DNA from: Arion vulgaris
Taxonomy: Eukaryota > Mollusca > Gastropoda > Stylommatophora > Arionidae
Length of the DNA stretch: 64,000 bases
Direction: 5' to 3'
Assembly (NCBI GenBank): GCA_020796225.1
Contig: CM036764.1
Coordinates: 28,311,450-28,375,449 of the forward strand
Within the stretch, counting starts at the first letter, position 1, and each line of letters opens with the position of its first letter. The notes under the pieces are model-generated. The model was given only the letters and a program-made list of their open reading frames with translations. It was not told the origin of the DNA and searched no databases. A program made the translations under genes and the position numbers. Shown here one piece after another: positions 34,166 to 44,508 of this stretch.

Positions 34166-34725
34166 GTTATCAGTTATCAGAGGACTATCATCATAGCACT
34201 CCGGACATGTCCATAGGTGCTAAAATCTCCGCCTAAACAAATTCAGCAGCGTCCAGCGACCCAACACGCCATTTCGATGTTGATTAATCAATCTCTTTGT
34301 ATATTTGGTATGCCGTTCTTTACGGGCTGCTCCAATATTGACACCCATCTCTCTCAATCTGCTCAGCGACACAACCCTGAAACTCTTCTGTTCGAAAAGA
34401 CTCTCAGTGCGTTAAGAATGTCATTTTGGTCCATTGAAGCTCCCTCTGATACCGTAGCCATGCCAGCCAATCTGTCAGCTCGTTCATTACTCCTGACTCC
34501 TGCGTTGCCATGGACAAAAATGAAGGTGATTTCTTTGATCCCAGACAGCACCAGTACCTCCACCCTGTTTCGTCTCACCATTCCTGTTTCGACTGTACGA
34601 ATCATACTCATGGAGTCACTCAGTATAAAAACACGAGCGAAGTCATGAGATATCAACCACATCGCCGCCTCTGTAACCGTGTATTTATTGAGCAATTGTA
34701 TAGAATCTATTAATAAAACCAAACA
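34166..34725 (-). mobile_element. LINE-i 3' end with RNase H domain
   Basis: The minus-strand frame 34363-34722 encodes an RNase H fold segment: TVTEAAMWLISHDFARVF supplies the catalytic E, ILSDSMSMIRTVE the first D, then FVHGNAGVRSNERADRLA the final D. The upstream RT is missing, so the copy is 5' truncated. The 3' part (34166-34300) matches the interrupted copy at 11966-12424. RNase H places it among Jockey/I-type or similar non-LTR clades. Confidence 0.8.
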
Positions 34726-35111
34726 TGATGTAGATTGATATTTCTTTACTAATCATACATACTTTATTAGTGAATATCCTGTGAATTAGGAATTTTCACT
34801 GACTACCAAATTGTCTTCAGTTTGCGACTAACATGCTATATCGAATTTCACACTAATTATATAAGTTCTTTTTTTAAATTAAAATTTTAGTTGAAATGTG
34901 TGCTTGTATTACCCAGAATTTTACTATCAAATTTACGTAAAATTTGTATTGTTATGTGTACGTGAATTTGCAGCAATGAGACCTATATAAAGTTGCAACT
35001 ATAAGTATTAACTACTCAAGCATCATGTTACATGCATGATGGTTTCTATATTATCAACTGGCTATTTACACAATGCAGGAAACAACAGACACAAAACAAC
35101 AACTTATTCAA
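34726..35111. other. unassigned AT-rich sequence
   Basis: Nothing recognised. Confidence 0.5.
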
Positions 35112-35228
35112 TCTTCTTCTTTTGCCGTCACATTGCTACCGGGTTGTTGCCCAGTGTCGTGGTTTTCTGTTTTTAATTTGCGCTGTTCTGGCAGCTTTGG
35201 TAATTGTTACTTATACAATAACCTCTTA
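35112..35228 (-). mobile_element. LINE-e 3' tail
   Basis: Matches the last 115 bp of LINE-e (GTCACATTGCTACCGGGTTG, CCAGTGTCGTGGTTTTCTG) with TTCTTCTTC at the left edge. Confidence 0.75.
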
Positions 35229-35994
35229 ATATTCACTTGAATTGTTCACTTTTTAAAAGCTTGTATTATTATGAAACAATGCTCATTTTTCTTTTTTTTC
35301 TAACACTTCAAAGCAGCATAACCGTGGCTAATTCGCTGGTATCCATAATTTATTCAGCATTAAGTGAGATTTTAATTCAAGAAAATGTGGGAACAATCTG
35401 GACAATGAAGTGCACTGCTCTATGTGGTCTCTATTTCTACTTGATTAACCACTAATCAATTGAGCCCACACTATTTTTATTTATTCCAAGAAATGTCACA
35501 AGACCAGCACAGACGGGTACATTCAAGAAACCGCCTGTCTCTATCAACTCAGCTGTGGAAGCAGAGTTTTGCACGCATGCACATGCACACAACTGAACGT
35601 GAATGATTTACAATTTGTAACACTCACTGTCCTGTCCTGCAACCACCAATACAAAGATTTGACCATCGTTTTTCTTATCATTCTCATATGTGTCCAGTTT
35701 AGGCTATATGAACTATACATATTATTGTACATACGAGTATGTTGCAGTTTTGGCCGCATTTTTCTCCAACTGTAAATCGACACATTTTATTTCTACAAAT
35801 GTATATGGGCCAAATCTTCTACATACAAATTCAATTTGACACAATTGTCTTCCTGAAACTTCGATTCGGTAAGGCTATAGTGTCTGATTGTCTTTCTCAA
35901 ACTGTATTTTTGATTGATTTAGTATCCCCAATCCGTAATTTTGTTCCCATTTTCGACAGCAAATTGAATTATTTGAAATATCACCCCTCTTTTC
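35229..35994. other. unassigned AT-rich sequence
   Basis: Nothing recognised. Confidence 0.5.
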
Positions 35995-36440
35995 AAATAT
36001 ATCCATGCCCAGAGCCAAACATGGACAATGAGCAAAGCACAGTAGCAAATAACTAACTACATGTGAAATGCGATGCCTGCGAAAAGTTACTAACAACAAT
36101 AGAAAATACAGAGTCACCAACATCAGCATAAGAAAGAAAGTTGGCACAGAACCATGATTGAATTACATTGAGAAACAAAGAATGAAGTGTTTCGGTCACT
36201 TAATTAGAATGCATTCAAACTCCACAGTATACAAAGTCTTCTACAACAGAAGATCAGGAAAGAAGGCAAGAGGAAGACCACGAAAAAGATGGTTAGAAGT
36301 CATCGCAGAATCCTGTCAAAAAGAGCAACAATAAATATCACAAAAAGCCACTAGAACAGCGCAAGATAAAAACAGAAAACCATGACACTGGGAAACAGCC
36401 CGGTAACACAGTGTGACGAGAAAAGAAGAAGAAGACGAAT
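35995..36440 (+). mobile_element. LINE-e 3' end, copy 2
   Basis: Plus strand follows the LINE-e signature (CEMRCLRK, RKKVGTEP, IEKQR-KCF-HLIRMH-NSTVY, ARGRPRKRWLE-IAESCQ) through many stops, ending with GGTAACACAGTGTGACGAGA and (AAG)n. Confidence 0.8.
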
Positions 36441-36510
36441 GTAGCTTTTAAAGTCGTATAATCTTTTATAGATGTGTCGATGGAATAAATCAGCTCTGAA
36501 GGCATATCCC

Positions 36511-36760
36511 TCACCCGTGTGTTGCCGAGGCTCTCAATGGAAGCAAGGGATAGTAACACTGCGACCTACAAGGCATGTCGTAAGAAGCGACTGGAGTAAG
36601 GACCTAGGAAACTACCTAGTAAATAAAAACCTCGCAGAAATCGGATGTACTTGTAGGCACATAACTGGCACAAAATACAATAGCTCTTATGCTCTGATTA
36701 CATACAAATCACAAAGAGTGGTTAACAAGTGGTTGATATGGAACGTTCGAAGAAGAAGAA
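36511..36760 (+). mobile_element. SINE-A, copy 7
   Basis: Complete plus-strand SINE-A ending GGAACGTTCGAAGAAGAAG. The target duplication is not clear. Confidence 0.88.
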
Positions 36761-36765
36761 GACCT

Positions 36766-37369
36766 ACCCTTTGGCTAATCAAATCTGACAAAACACAATA
36801 GTTACAGATATCTGTGTAAATATGATGCTGGAAAGTTAAGTTCTCTGTTGATACAATATTACTAGTAATCCATCTATACAAATCAGTGCCTTATTGAAAA
36901 ATATGCTTGCATCTTCTGTGGTCGAAAAGAATCCAAAATGATACTAACTAGACCTGAGGATACAAAATCAATATATGCAGCTGTACAATGATTGACACCT
37001 ATTGTAAAGGCATTTGACTCAGGACAAGACGATCTTCTTGTTTTGAACATTTAGATTCGCGTCTAGGTTATAGTAGAACTTGGCATAACTAATTTGCAAT
37101 ATGGGGGCGGGGAATGAACACAGAGGATCTTACCTTGTCTGATGTATCATGGCATAGCACAGCAAGCACCTTCGTCCTCTAGTGTTGTCACACATTACTC
37201 TCTCTCTCACACACTTTCTCTCTATCTCCACACACACACTCTCATGCCTTTAACTGTTAGTTGACCAGGGCAAAAGCCATTATAGAGTAAAAACGCCGCT
37301 TAGTGTGGCTCCTGGTCCACAGAGAGTTAAAACCTGACTGGGCCATAGATCCTCAACCAACTCATGCCA
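36766..37369. other. unassigned sequence
   Basis: Includes a (CT)(CA)-rich patch at 37195-37245; no element recognised. Confidence 0.5.
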
Positions 37370-38065
37370 TGTTTGGTTTGTGGACCTATGTCTCCATTTC
37401 GTCTCCTATTTAGTCTCCTATCTTTAACTATATCTTTGCAGCTCCATCCAGTTCTTCTGTATATTGTTTAATATCTGCCGCCAAATCTCTTCTCCGTGTA
37501 ATACTAGAATTCCTCCCTTTCGCTTTCCGTGTGGGTTACAGATAAGGGCCCTTCTTGCTATATTCACTTATTTTTTCATTGAGTGTCCTATCCCTCGGTT
37601 GCGTCTTTTTCACCTCATGGTTTACGAAATATGTCTTGTCCTTTTCATAAGCGAGAGCCGCGGTAGCGTAGTTGTTAGTGAACTCGCTTCTCAAGGCTGG
37701 TGGTCTGGGTTCAACTCCCGCAGTGTGCGTGGAATTTTTCCCGACCACGACGGCTCTTAGGTCGACCCAACCTCAACTGGCTCTGGGAAAGCAAAGGCGG
37801 CCGGCGTATGCTGACCACATCACCCATCGTGTGCCGACGGTCACTGAAAATTACAGGCCTAACACTGTATTGTCCTATATACCACAAGGTATGAAAGGGT
37901 TCCTTTACTTACTTTTTCCATCAGCTACTCATTTATGACAATATTATACTATCTTAGACCCTCTATTCTGCGCAGACACCATTTGATGAATGTTTGAAAT
38001 GCCTTATGTTTTAGTCGTTCTCCGTGTTTCTGACCCATACAGCAGAACTGTTTTAATATTGAAGT
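37370..38065 (-). mobile_element. LINE-n 3' end, split by SINE-E
   Basis: Minus strand at 37925-38065 gives IFNFNIKTVLLYGSETRRTT; at 37400-37560 it gives NPHGKRKGG and, in other frames, an RRDLAADIK-like and NWMELQR block. These are consecutive parts of one RTE-type LINE carboxy terminus, separated by SINE-E. Heavily decayed. Confidence 0.7.
37650..37913 (+). mobile_element. SINE-E, copy 2
   Basis: tRNA-like head AGCCGCGGTAGCGTAGTTG, B box GGGTTCAACTCCCG, then CGACCACGACGGCTCT, GCGGCCGGCGTATGCTGACC and tail GAAAGGGTTCCTTTACTTAC. Flanks TTTTCATAAGC and TTTTCCATCAGC are a possible imperfect duplication. Confidence 0.88.
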
Positions 38066-38529
38066 TAAATATTCTAATTTTTATTTGATTTGATTTCTAT
38101 TTTTGTACAACATAAACTCTACATAGCATTTGGATCGTAGGACAAGAATTAAAACGTAGATGGATCATTGAAGATTAAGAAGAATAGACGTGTCAAATGC
38201 TAGAACTACCGTACGTTTTGTCATTTTAAACGAACGTACACATGTACGATACTACGCCGCAGCTCTATTTTCATTCCTCAACATCTAGTGACGCAGGTAA
38301 AAGAATGTGGAATATTTTCGACGTGTTTTACACCACTTCTACCGTGAGAGTCTTACATACTCGACTTTCATGTTGTTACGCTCAACGAGTTATTATAATT
38401 CTGTACAACTATTAAACATTCAACAAAGGAGTTTTGTAAGTTTACCGTCAAATAGAAGACTGATGTTTGATTTGTGACGGATCGTTGGAAAGAGGTAAAT
38501 AGCTGAGTGGTGTCAACAAGTGTGACGTT
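38066..38529. other. unassigned sequence
   Basis: Nothing recognised. Confidence 0.5.
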
Positions 38530-38540
38530 TTTCTATATCC

Positions 38541-38735
38541 ATCTTCTTCTTCTTCTTTGCGTTCGTTCTTTACGTCCAATTTTAATCACACTTTGTGATA
38601 TGTTTGATCTTTGCCAAGAACATGTATTCGTTGCAGATTGGTTTGGTAGGCCCCTAAACACAGACTTCTACACGTTTAGGACATGTGCATCCGATTTCAG
38701 CCAATCTCTATATGTAATGATAAACTCGCCCGGTT
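38541..38735 (-). mobile_element. SINE-A2, copy 2
   Basis: Matches 33353-33512 (TTTGCGTTCGTTCTTTACG, ATGTTTGATCTTTGCCAAGA) and then continues with a CATCCGATTTCAGCCAATCT segment. Confidence 0.65.
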
Positions 38736-38747
38736 ATTATATCTAGC

Positions 38748-39838
38748 ATACATGGAGTTGGAGATTGGGAATCAGGGCATAAATGGAGTTGGAGTGAGGA
38801 ATCAGGGCATAAATAAGTTGGAGTTGGGAATCAGGCATAAGATTGGAGTTGGGAATCAGGGCATAAATGCAGTGGGGTAGGAACCAGGGCATAGTTAACA
38901 TTGGGGTAGGGAACCGGGGCATAGTTACAGTTGAGGATAGGGAACCGGGCATAAACAGTTGGGGGATAGGAACCAGGGCATAATTACAGTTTGAGGTAGA
39001 AACCAGGCATAAAGTAGTTGGGGTAGGAAACCATGGCATAATTACAGTTGTAGGTAGGAAACCATGGCATAGTTACAGTTGGAGGTAGGAAACCATGGCA
39101 TAATTACAGTGGAGATAGGGAACCATGTCATAGTTACAGTTGTAGGTGGGAAACCGGGGCATAGTTACAGTTGTAGGTAGGCAACCATGGCATAGTTACA
39201 GTTGGAAGTCGGAAACCATGTCATAGTTACAGTTAGAAGTCGGAAACCATGTCATAGTTACAGTTGGAAGTCGGAAACCATGTCATAGTTACAGTTGGAA
39301 GTCGGAAACCATGGCATAGTTACAGTTGGAAGTCGGAAACCATGTCATAGTTACAGTTGGAGTCGGAAACCAGGGCATAGTTACAGTTGGAAGTCGGAAA
39401 CCATGTCATAGTTACAGTTGTAGGTAGGAAACCGGGGCATAGTTATATTTGGAGGTAGGAAACCGGGGCATAGTTATATTTGGTGGTAGGAACCGGGAAT
39501 AACTACAGTTGGAGGTAGAGAGGCGGGCATAAATGAAGTTGGGGATAGGGAACCATGTCATAGTTACAGTGGAGATAGGGAACCATGTCATAGTTACAGT
39601 GGAGATAGGGAACCATGTCATAGTTACAGTGGAGATAGGGAACCATGTCATAGTTACAGTTGTAGGTAGGAAACCGGGGCATAGTTATATTTGGAGGTAG
39701 GAAACCGGGGCATAGTTATATTTGGTGGTAGGAACCGGGAATAACTACAGTTGGGGGTAGGGAACCGGGGCATAAATGCATTTGGAGGTAGGGAAGATAA
39801 TACAACTACAATTGAATGTAGTGGACAAAGCATAGCCA
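38748..39838. repeat. minisatellite, 31-bp unit with higher-order copies
   Basis: Degenerate units of about 30 to 35 bp (AGTTACAGTTGGAAGTCGGA plus AACCATGTCAT). A block of about 110 bp starting at 39412 recurs at 39652, a 240-bp higher-order repeat. It abuts LINE-f at the right. Confidence 0.92.
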
Positions 39839-39842
39839 CAGT

Positions 39843-40105
39843 TGAAGATAAACAATATACTATACAGAGAAATTAGACAGTTTGGTCACATCAAACGTCA
39901 CGATGGTCTGGAGAGAACAATATTAGAGGCCATTGTCACAGGACGCAGAAGCAGACCAAGAAGAAGATGGCTACAAGATATTAAATAAACCATGAATATG
40001 ACCATCGACGAAGTGGGTGAACTGGCTAGAGACAGAGTGAATTTCATATGCGCTGCAAAGAGAACCTATAAAGGATACGCACCTTAATGATGATGATGAA
40101 AAGAT
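39843..40105 (+). mobile_element. LINE-f 3' end, copy 4
   Basis: Plus strand: NILYREIRQFGHIKRHDGLE, RTILEAIVTGRRSRPRRRW, LQDIK-TMNMTIDEVGELAR, ending AAAGGATACGCACCTTAATG and (ATG)n. 5' truncated at the minisatellite edge. Confidence 0.85.
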
Positions 40106-40612
40106 GATTAATTTATGGAAAGGGGGCGGGGTTTCTAGTGGTAAATTACTACTAATACCGGGTTTTTTTTTTTTTATTAAATCATGATGGATTACATTTT
40201 TTTATCCGTAAACGATTATTAATTTTTTCTAAAAAGAAGAATGATAAATGGCCGTTTTAGCTTTTAGTTAAAATGTTGGTTTCGGTTTAATACTTGTGTT
40301 TTTTTAGTAGTAGATGATGATTAATGACAGTTTTATTTTTCTTGTTCGAAATCCATTCGCCCTTGTGAGCTAATATTAACAGTATTTTTTTCATGTGACA
40401 CAAAGCGAGTATACTGGGTAATTTAGTATACATTGCAAAGTAAATGCGTCCGGGGATTAAAAAATAAATAAAGGGATGAAAGGGTTAATAGCTGTTTTAT
40501 TTTTCTAGCAGTAAACGATGATAAATCTTATTGTTCTTCTATAGAAAAGAATGATTAATGGCTTTTATTTGTCTAATAGTAAATGATGATTACTGGCTAA
40601 TGTTGGCTCTTT
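40106..40612. repeat. decayed tandem repeat, part 1
   Basis: Loose repeats of a TAATGGCTGTTTTATTTTTCT and AGTAGTAAATGATGATTA pair at about 40226-40340 and 40480-40600, continued at 42235-42330 beyond the inserted elements. Confidence 0.6.
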
Positions 40613-40830
40613 GTGGCTAAGTGGTTTAGCCCTTGTCTTGCGTTCCTAAGGTCGATGGTTCGAATCTGAACCACCCCGTTCTGTTCACGGCTGCATTTTT
40701 TCCAGAAATCCTATGATTGTTGACGGAGCTACGATGTTCGTGCTTTGTGCAATGCCATCGGCTGGTGGGGTGTTATTTCTGTGGAGAGAGACCGAGCCAT
40801 TTGGGGTAAAATGCGGTGCAGTTAAGACAA
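40613..40830 (+). mobile_element. SINE-C, copy 3
   Basis: Head TTTGTGGCTAAGTGGTTTAG (A box), B box GGTTCGAATC, body TCTGTGGAGAGAGACCGAGC. Longest copy of the family and the best guide to its 3' part. Confidence 0.75.
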
Positions 40831-40850
40831 TCCATCGGTTATAGACCCTT

Positions 40851-41275
40851 TTTACTGGTTTATTGTTGAAACCGGAGTAAAGAAAGGTTGTATTTTATCT
40901 CTGCTCTTGTTTAAGGTGGTAATTGACTGGGTGATGAGAAAATGTTGTAGTGGTGAAGATGGCATCGATTCGGGGGAAAATAATCAGCTGGAAGATTTGG
41001 ATTTAAAAAATGATATTGCCTTTTTAAATTTTTGTAAAAACCACCAAGATGCGCAAAGAAAAACAGACACCATAACATCAAAAGTTAAACTGCTGATAAG
41101 CTATGAAAATACAAATATAATTAAGATACCTGTCACAAATAATGCAGATATCAGGCTTTAATCCAAAATGATAAAAACAACAGAGCAGTTCACATATTTG
41201 GAAAGCAATTTTAATTGCACAGGAAACACTAAAAAAGAAATTAGGCTACGAATTGTCAAAACAACATCACCATGG
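40851..41275 (+). mobile_element. LINE-b reverse transcriptase fragment
   Basis: Plus strand reads VETGVKKGCILSLLLF in pieces, then IDWVMRKCCSGEDGIDS and LEDLDLKNDIA, where the catalytic FADD is mutated to LKND, followed by KTTEQFTYLES. It aligns with minus-strand 62252-62518 and is inactive. Confidence 0.8.
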
Positions 41276-41789
41276 GCGGCTACATAATTTTTTCCAGGGA
41301 ATGTCGAAATGAATTTTTTTAATTTTAGTTTGTAGTTTACTAAGCGGGATTGGAGAAGATCATATTCGCATAAAAATGTTTTGTTAAAAAAAAATCATTT
41401 TCCAGGAGATTAGGAAGGTTTGCACTTGCCCCTCACTCCCCACCCTTGCCTTAACAAATGAACACTAACGAACATCCAATTTTTAAAGTCTAAATAAAAT
41501 ATGGAAAAGCAAGTTAAAAAGTTTTAAAACTAAATTGCGAATTTTAAATTCCAATATTGAATAACTCCAAACCTGCTACCTTGCAGGTTGGGTGGGGACA
41601 GCCAAAGGCTGGCGGAGAGCGAACCCAGTAAACGCTGGCTGAAACCGGACACATCGCAGAAGGATAAGCATCAGAGCTTCAAATGGCGCTGAAGATGTGA
41701 CGAAAACATACCCATGCTAAGTGATGAATCAGATTTCCACATGAATGAGATTTATGTGGAAATCTGGTATCAGTCTGGATGATCGGAAG
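41276..41789. other. unassigned insertion between LINE-b parts
   Basis: Lies between RT and carboxy-terminal parts of what was probably one LINE-b copy. Content not recognised. Confidence 0.45.
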
Positions 41790-42225
41790 AAGAAGAACTC
41801 CTTACATATGCCAGTGAGAGTTGAAAAACGACTAAATATAAAGAAAGTAATGTGAATGCATTTGAAAATATATTGCGAAAAATAAAGAACAATAAATGGG
41901 ACGAATTCAGTAGAGATGATGAAATCAGACAAATATCTGGTCAACCACTAGTAACAATTGCTATAAGAAAGAGAAGATGGAGATATGTTGGACTTATTCT
42001 GAGATGAAATGATCAGGGAATCACAAAACAGTCATTGAAGTAAGATGAAAAATGGAGAAGAAATAAATGACTCCTTAAAGAAACCCTGAAGTGAACTTTA
42101 GGAGAGACTCGAGAAAAATATCAAACTTATTTCCAGAGATGAGATTGAGCGAGTTGTTCAGGATAAGGATATATAAATTGCTTGCATGCTCTATGTAACG
42201 TATAACGGGTTCCAAGAAATTTAAT
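41790..42225 (+). mobile_element. LINE-b 3' end, copy 4
   Basis: Plus strand with LLTYASES, FSRDDEIRQISGQPLVTIAI and RKRRWRYVGLIL blocks then a decayed tail LHALCNV. Multiple stops. Confidence 0.75.
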
Positions 42226-42332
42226 AATAAAAGACTAATTAATGATTGTTTTATTTTGCAAAAAGTAAATAACGATTAATAGATGTTATATTCTTCTAGT
42301 AGTCAAGAATGACTATATTTCTTTAACTATTG

Positions 42333-42492
42333 TTACTGCCTGTAGTACCGCTTATTAGGGCGGTGTAAGACAGGTGGGACCATAGCCGGAGAGGAATTTA
42401 ATGGCTGCATGGCTAGTCCAGTCGCCGCGAAGCTGCTCAGGTTAGGATTTTTCTTTTATGCCCACGACAGAAAAAATCATTGGCCTTACAGT
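42333..42492 (-). mobile_element. SINE-G, copy 2 (head missing)
   Basis: Matches the body of copy 1 (GGAATTTAATGG, GCATGG, GTCGCCGCGA, TTAGGATTTTTCTTTTATGC) but lacks the tRNA-like head. Confidence 0.65.
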
Positions 42493-43017
42493 GAACCTAC
42501 CACGATCATGTGTAACTTGCAACTTACCGTGAACCTTGACCTTACTGGTCTCCCGCCAGTGGTTTTATATCAGAGAAATTAAGCATAAGCAATGATCACT
42601 TTAAATGGTAACCATCTAACAGCAGTTCCTAAATGTTGTTATCTTCGGTCCATAGTCAGTCACTGTCAGCTCTTTTTTTGACTAACAAAGCAACGCACGA
42701 ATAGGTAGTGTGGCTACCTCTTTTTTTCCCGCGGCCTTTTCACACCGTAGGGTATGAAGTGCGTGCCACTTTACAGTTCTATACCCTAATGTGCAGGAGG
42801 AAGGAGTGTCAATTCCTTTCCTCACATACGGAGCGTCGAGTGTGGGATTCCACACATAATCCGCTTGTACCCGAGTCGATAGGTGGTAAACACTTGACAT
42901 TACGCTAATCAGTCCCACGTGCGGCTACTATATTCGGCAAATTATCAAAAAAGATGGTGGGACAACACAAAATGAACATTGCAGACGAAGATTCAAATCT
43001 ATCGAGACTGTGTAATT
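42493..43017. other. unassigned sequence
   Basis: Contains 42680-42910 with overlapping open frames of 66 to 78 codons on both strands; no domain recognised. Confidence 0.45.
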
Positions 43018-43202
43018 TGCTCTTTACTATAAACATGGACATGGCTCTGAAACATGGACAGCAAGATTATGATCATCAGGGTGCGACAAGATAACAAACT
43101 CTTAAGTACTACACTTTGCAAACTTGCCTTCCGTCATGGACATGCTCAGCAGTAGAAGACTATGATGGTGCTCGCTAGGACATGTGAGAAGAATAGAATA
43201 TG
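43018..43202 (+). mobile_element. decayed LINE carboxy-terminal fragment
   Basis: Plus strand contains GHGSETWTARL and MLSSRRL-WCSLGHVRRI, recognisable as the SETWT and RRLRWxGHVxR blocks of a non-LTR element. Too decayed to assign to a family. Confidence 0.5.
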
Positions 43203-43234
43203 TATATGTTATGTTATGTTATGTTATGTTATGC
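43203..43234. repeat. (TATGT)n microsatellite
   Basis: Five tandem TATGT units. Confidence 0.9.
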
Positions 43235-43235
43235 G

Positions 43236-43601
43236 ATCGACGTCATGATACATTGGGCATTCCAATTCGTGCTCGGTCCTCCGCTGCAGCAGCCATCCCA
43301 AAGTCCATTTGCTCACCGTACACATGAGAAGCTGATTACTATATCTTCTCTCTCTACCACGAAGACGACACTGTCTGGCATGTCCAAACTTAATGCCTAA
43401 TTCTCGAACACGTTTCAGTGTATGAGACTCGCTCATGTCACATAACTGAGAGCGTACCACATTGGTGATATCGGTCCATGCTTCTATCGCTTGAGTTGGG
43501 GCATTGTTTGCACGAAAGTCAGCTTGCTCGTTACCCTGAACTTCAGCATGCCCAGTGTATACAGCCAAGAATATGTATGTATATATATATATCATGATCA
43601 A
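43236..43601 (-). mobile_element. LINE-j RNase H carboxy terminus
   Basis: Minus-strand frame carries YTGHAEVQGNEQADFRANNA (end of RNase H with its final D), and then a cysteine-containing tail with FGHARQCRLRGRERRYSNQ, TLGWLLQRRTEHELECPMYH. It is the 3' end of an RNase H-bearing LINE different from LINE-i and LINE-k. Confidence 0.75.
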
Positions 43602-43845
43602 GTAGCTTGTTCCTTCCAGAACCTGGCTCCCATGACAGCAGTCCTGAAAAACTCTCTATTCTGTGCAAGTTGGTCGGCGTCAGCAGCAGTCATTCTCAGA
43701 TCGTCAATGACGTCTTGCACCCATCGTCTTCTAGGTCTTCCTCTCATTCTTTTTCCAGGCACCATTCCCTCAAAGTTATCTTCTCTAGGCACTCGTGTCG
43801 TTTGATGTGTCCGAAATATATGTATTAGCAATATATGTATCACTA
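43598..43845 (-). mobile_element. LINE-g 3' end
   Basis: Minus strand frame gives VPREDNFEGMVPGKRMRGRP, RRRWVQDVIDDLRMTAADAD and ends FFRTAVMGARFWKEQAT stop. The open frame is uninterrupted, unusual among LINE tails here, though only about 80 codons remain. Confidence 0.75.
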
Positions 43846-43904
43846 TATATATTTATTTTGTCTTCTTTGAGAGTAAATCCACAGCCTATTTTTTAAACTC
43901 GAGT

Positions 43905-44003
43905 AAATGAGACTGGAAACTATTGTATAAATGAGACTGGAAACTAATGTATAAATGAGACTGGAAACTAATGTATAAATGAGACTGGAAACTAATGTAT
44001 ATT
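43905..44003. repeat. 24-bp tandem repeat, 4 copies
   Basis: ATAAATGAGACTGGAAACTA plus ATGT repeated four times. Confidence 0.95.
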
Positions 44004-44128
44004 TATTTTTATTTTTTGAGTTCAAAAAAAAGGGCAAGGGTGTGGGTTTTTTTAATTATTATAATTAATTTTTTTTTTTGTGAAAGAGCAAATGACAATT
44101 GATTTTTCCTGTCCTCTGTGAGTAAATA

Positions 44129-44411
44129 GAGAGCCGCTGTAGCGCAGTTGTTAGTGAACTCGCTTGGCAAGGCTGGTGGTCTGGGTTCAGCTCCCGCAAT
44201 GTGCGTGGAATTTTCCCGACCACGACGGCTCTCAGGTCGACCCAGCCTCAACTGGGTACCAGACATGTTCTGGGAAAGTAAAGGCGGCCGGCGTGATGCT
44301 GACCACATCACCCATCGTGTGCCGACGGTCAATGAAAAATACAGGCCTAACACTGTATTGACCTATATACCACGAGGTATGAAAGGGTTCCTTTACTTAC
44401 TTTTTTTTACT
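44129..44411 (+). mobile_element. SINE-E, copy 3 (full length 283 bp)
   Basis: Complete element from GAGAGCCGCTGTAGCGCAG to CTTTACTTACTTTTTTTTAC. Flanked by a perfect 12-bp duplication TGTGAGTAAATA (44117-44128 and 44412-44423). Confidence 0.96.
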
Positions 44412-44508
44412 TGTGAGTAAATAATGAGTTATTTCTCTTTACCACTAAACGGGTTACCAATTATTACACCCCCTTGTTTCCACATGGAGATTCCTTACAA
44501 TGCTACTA

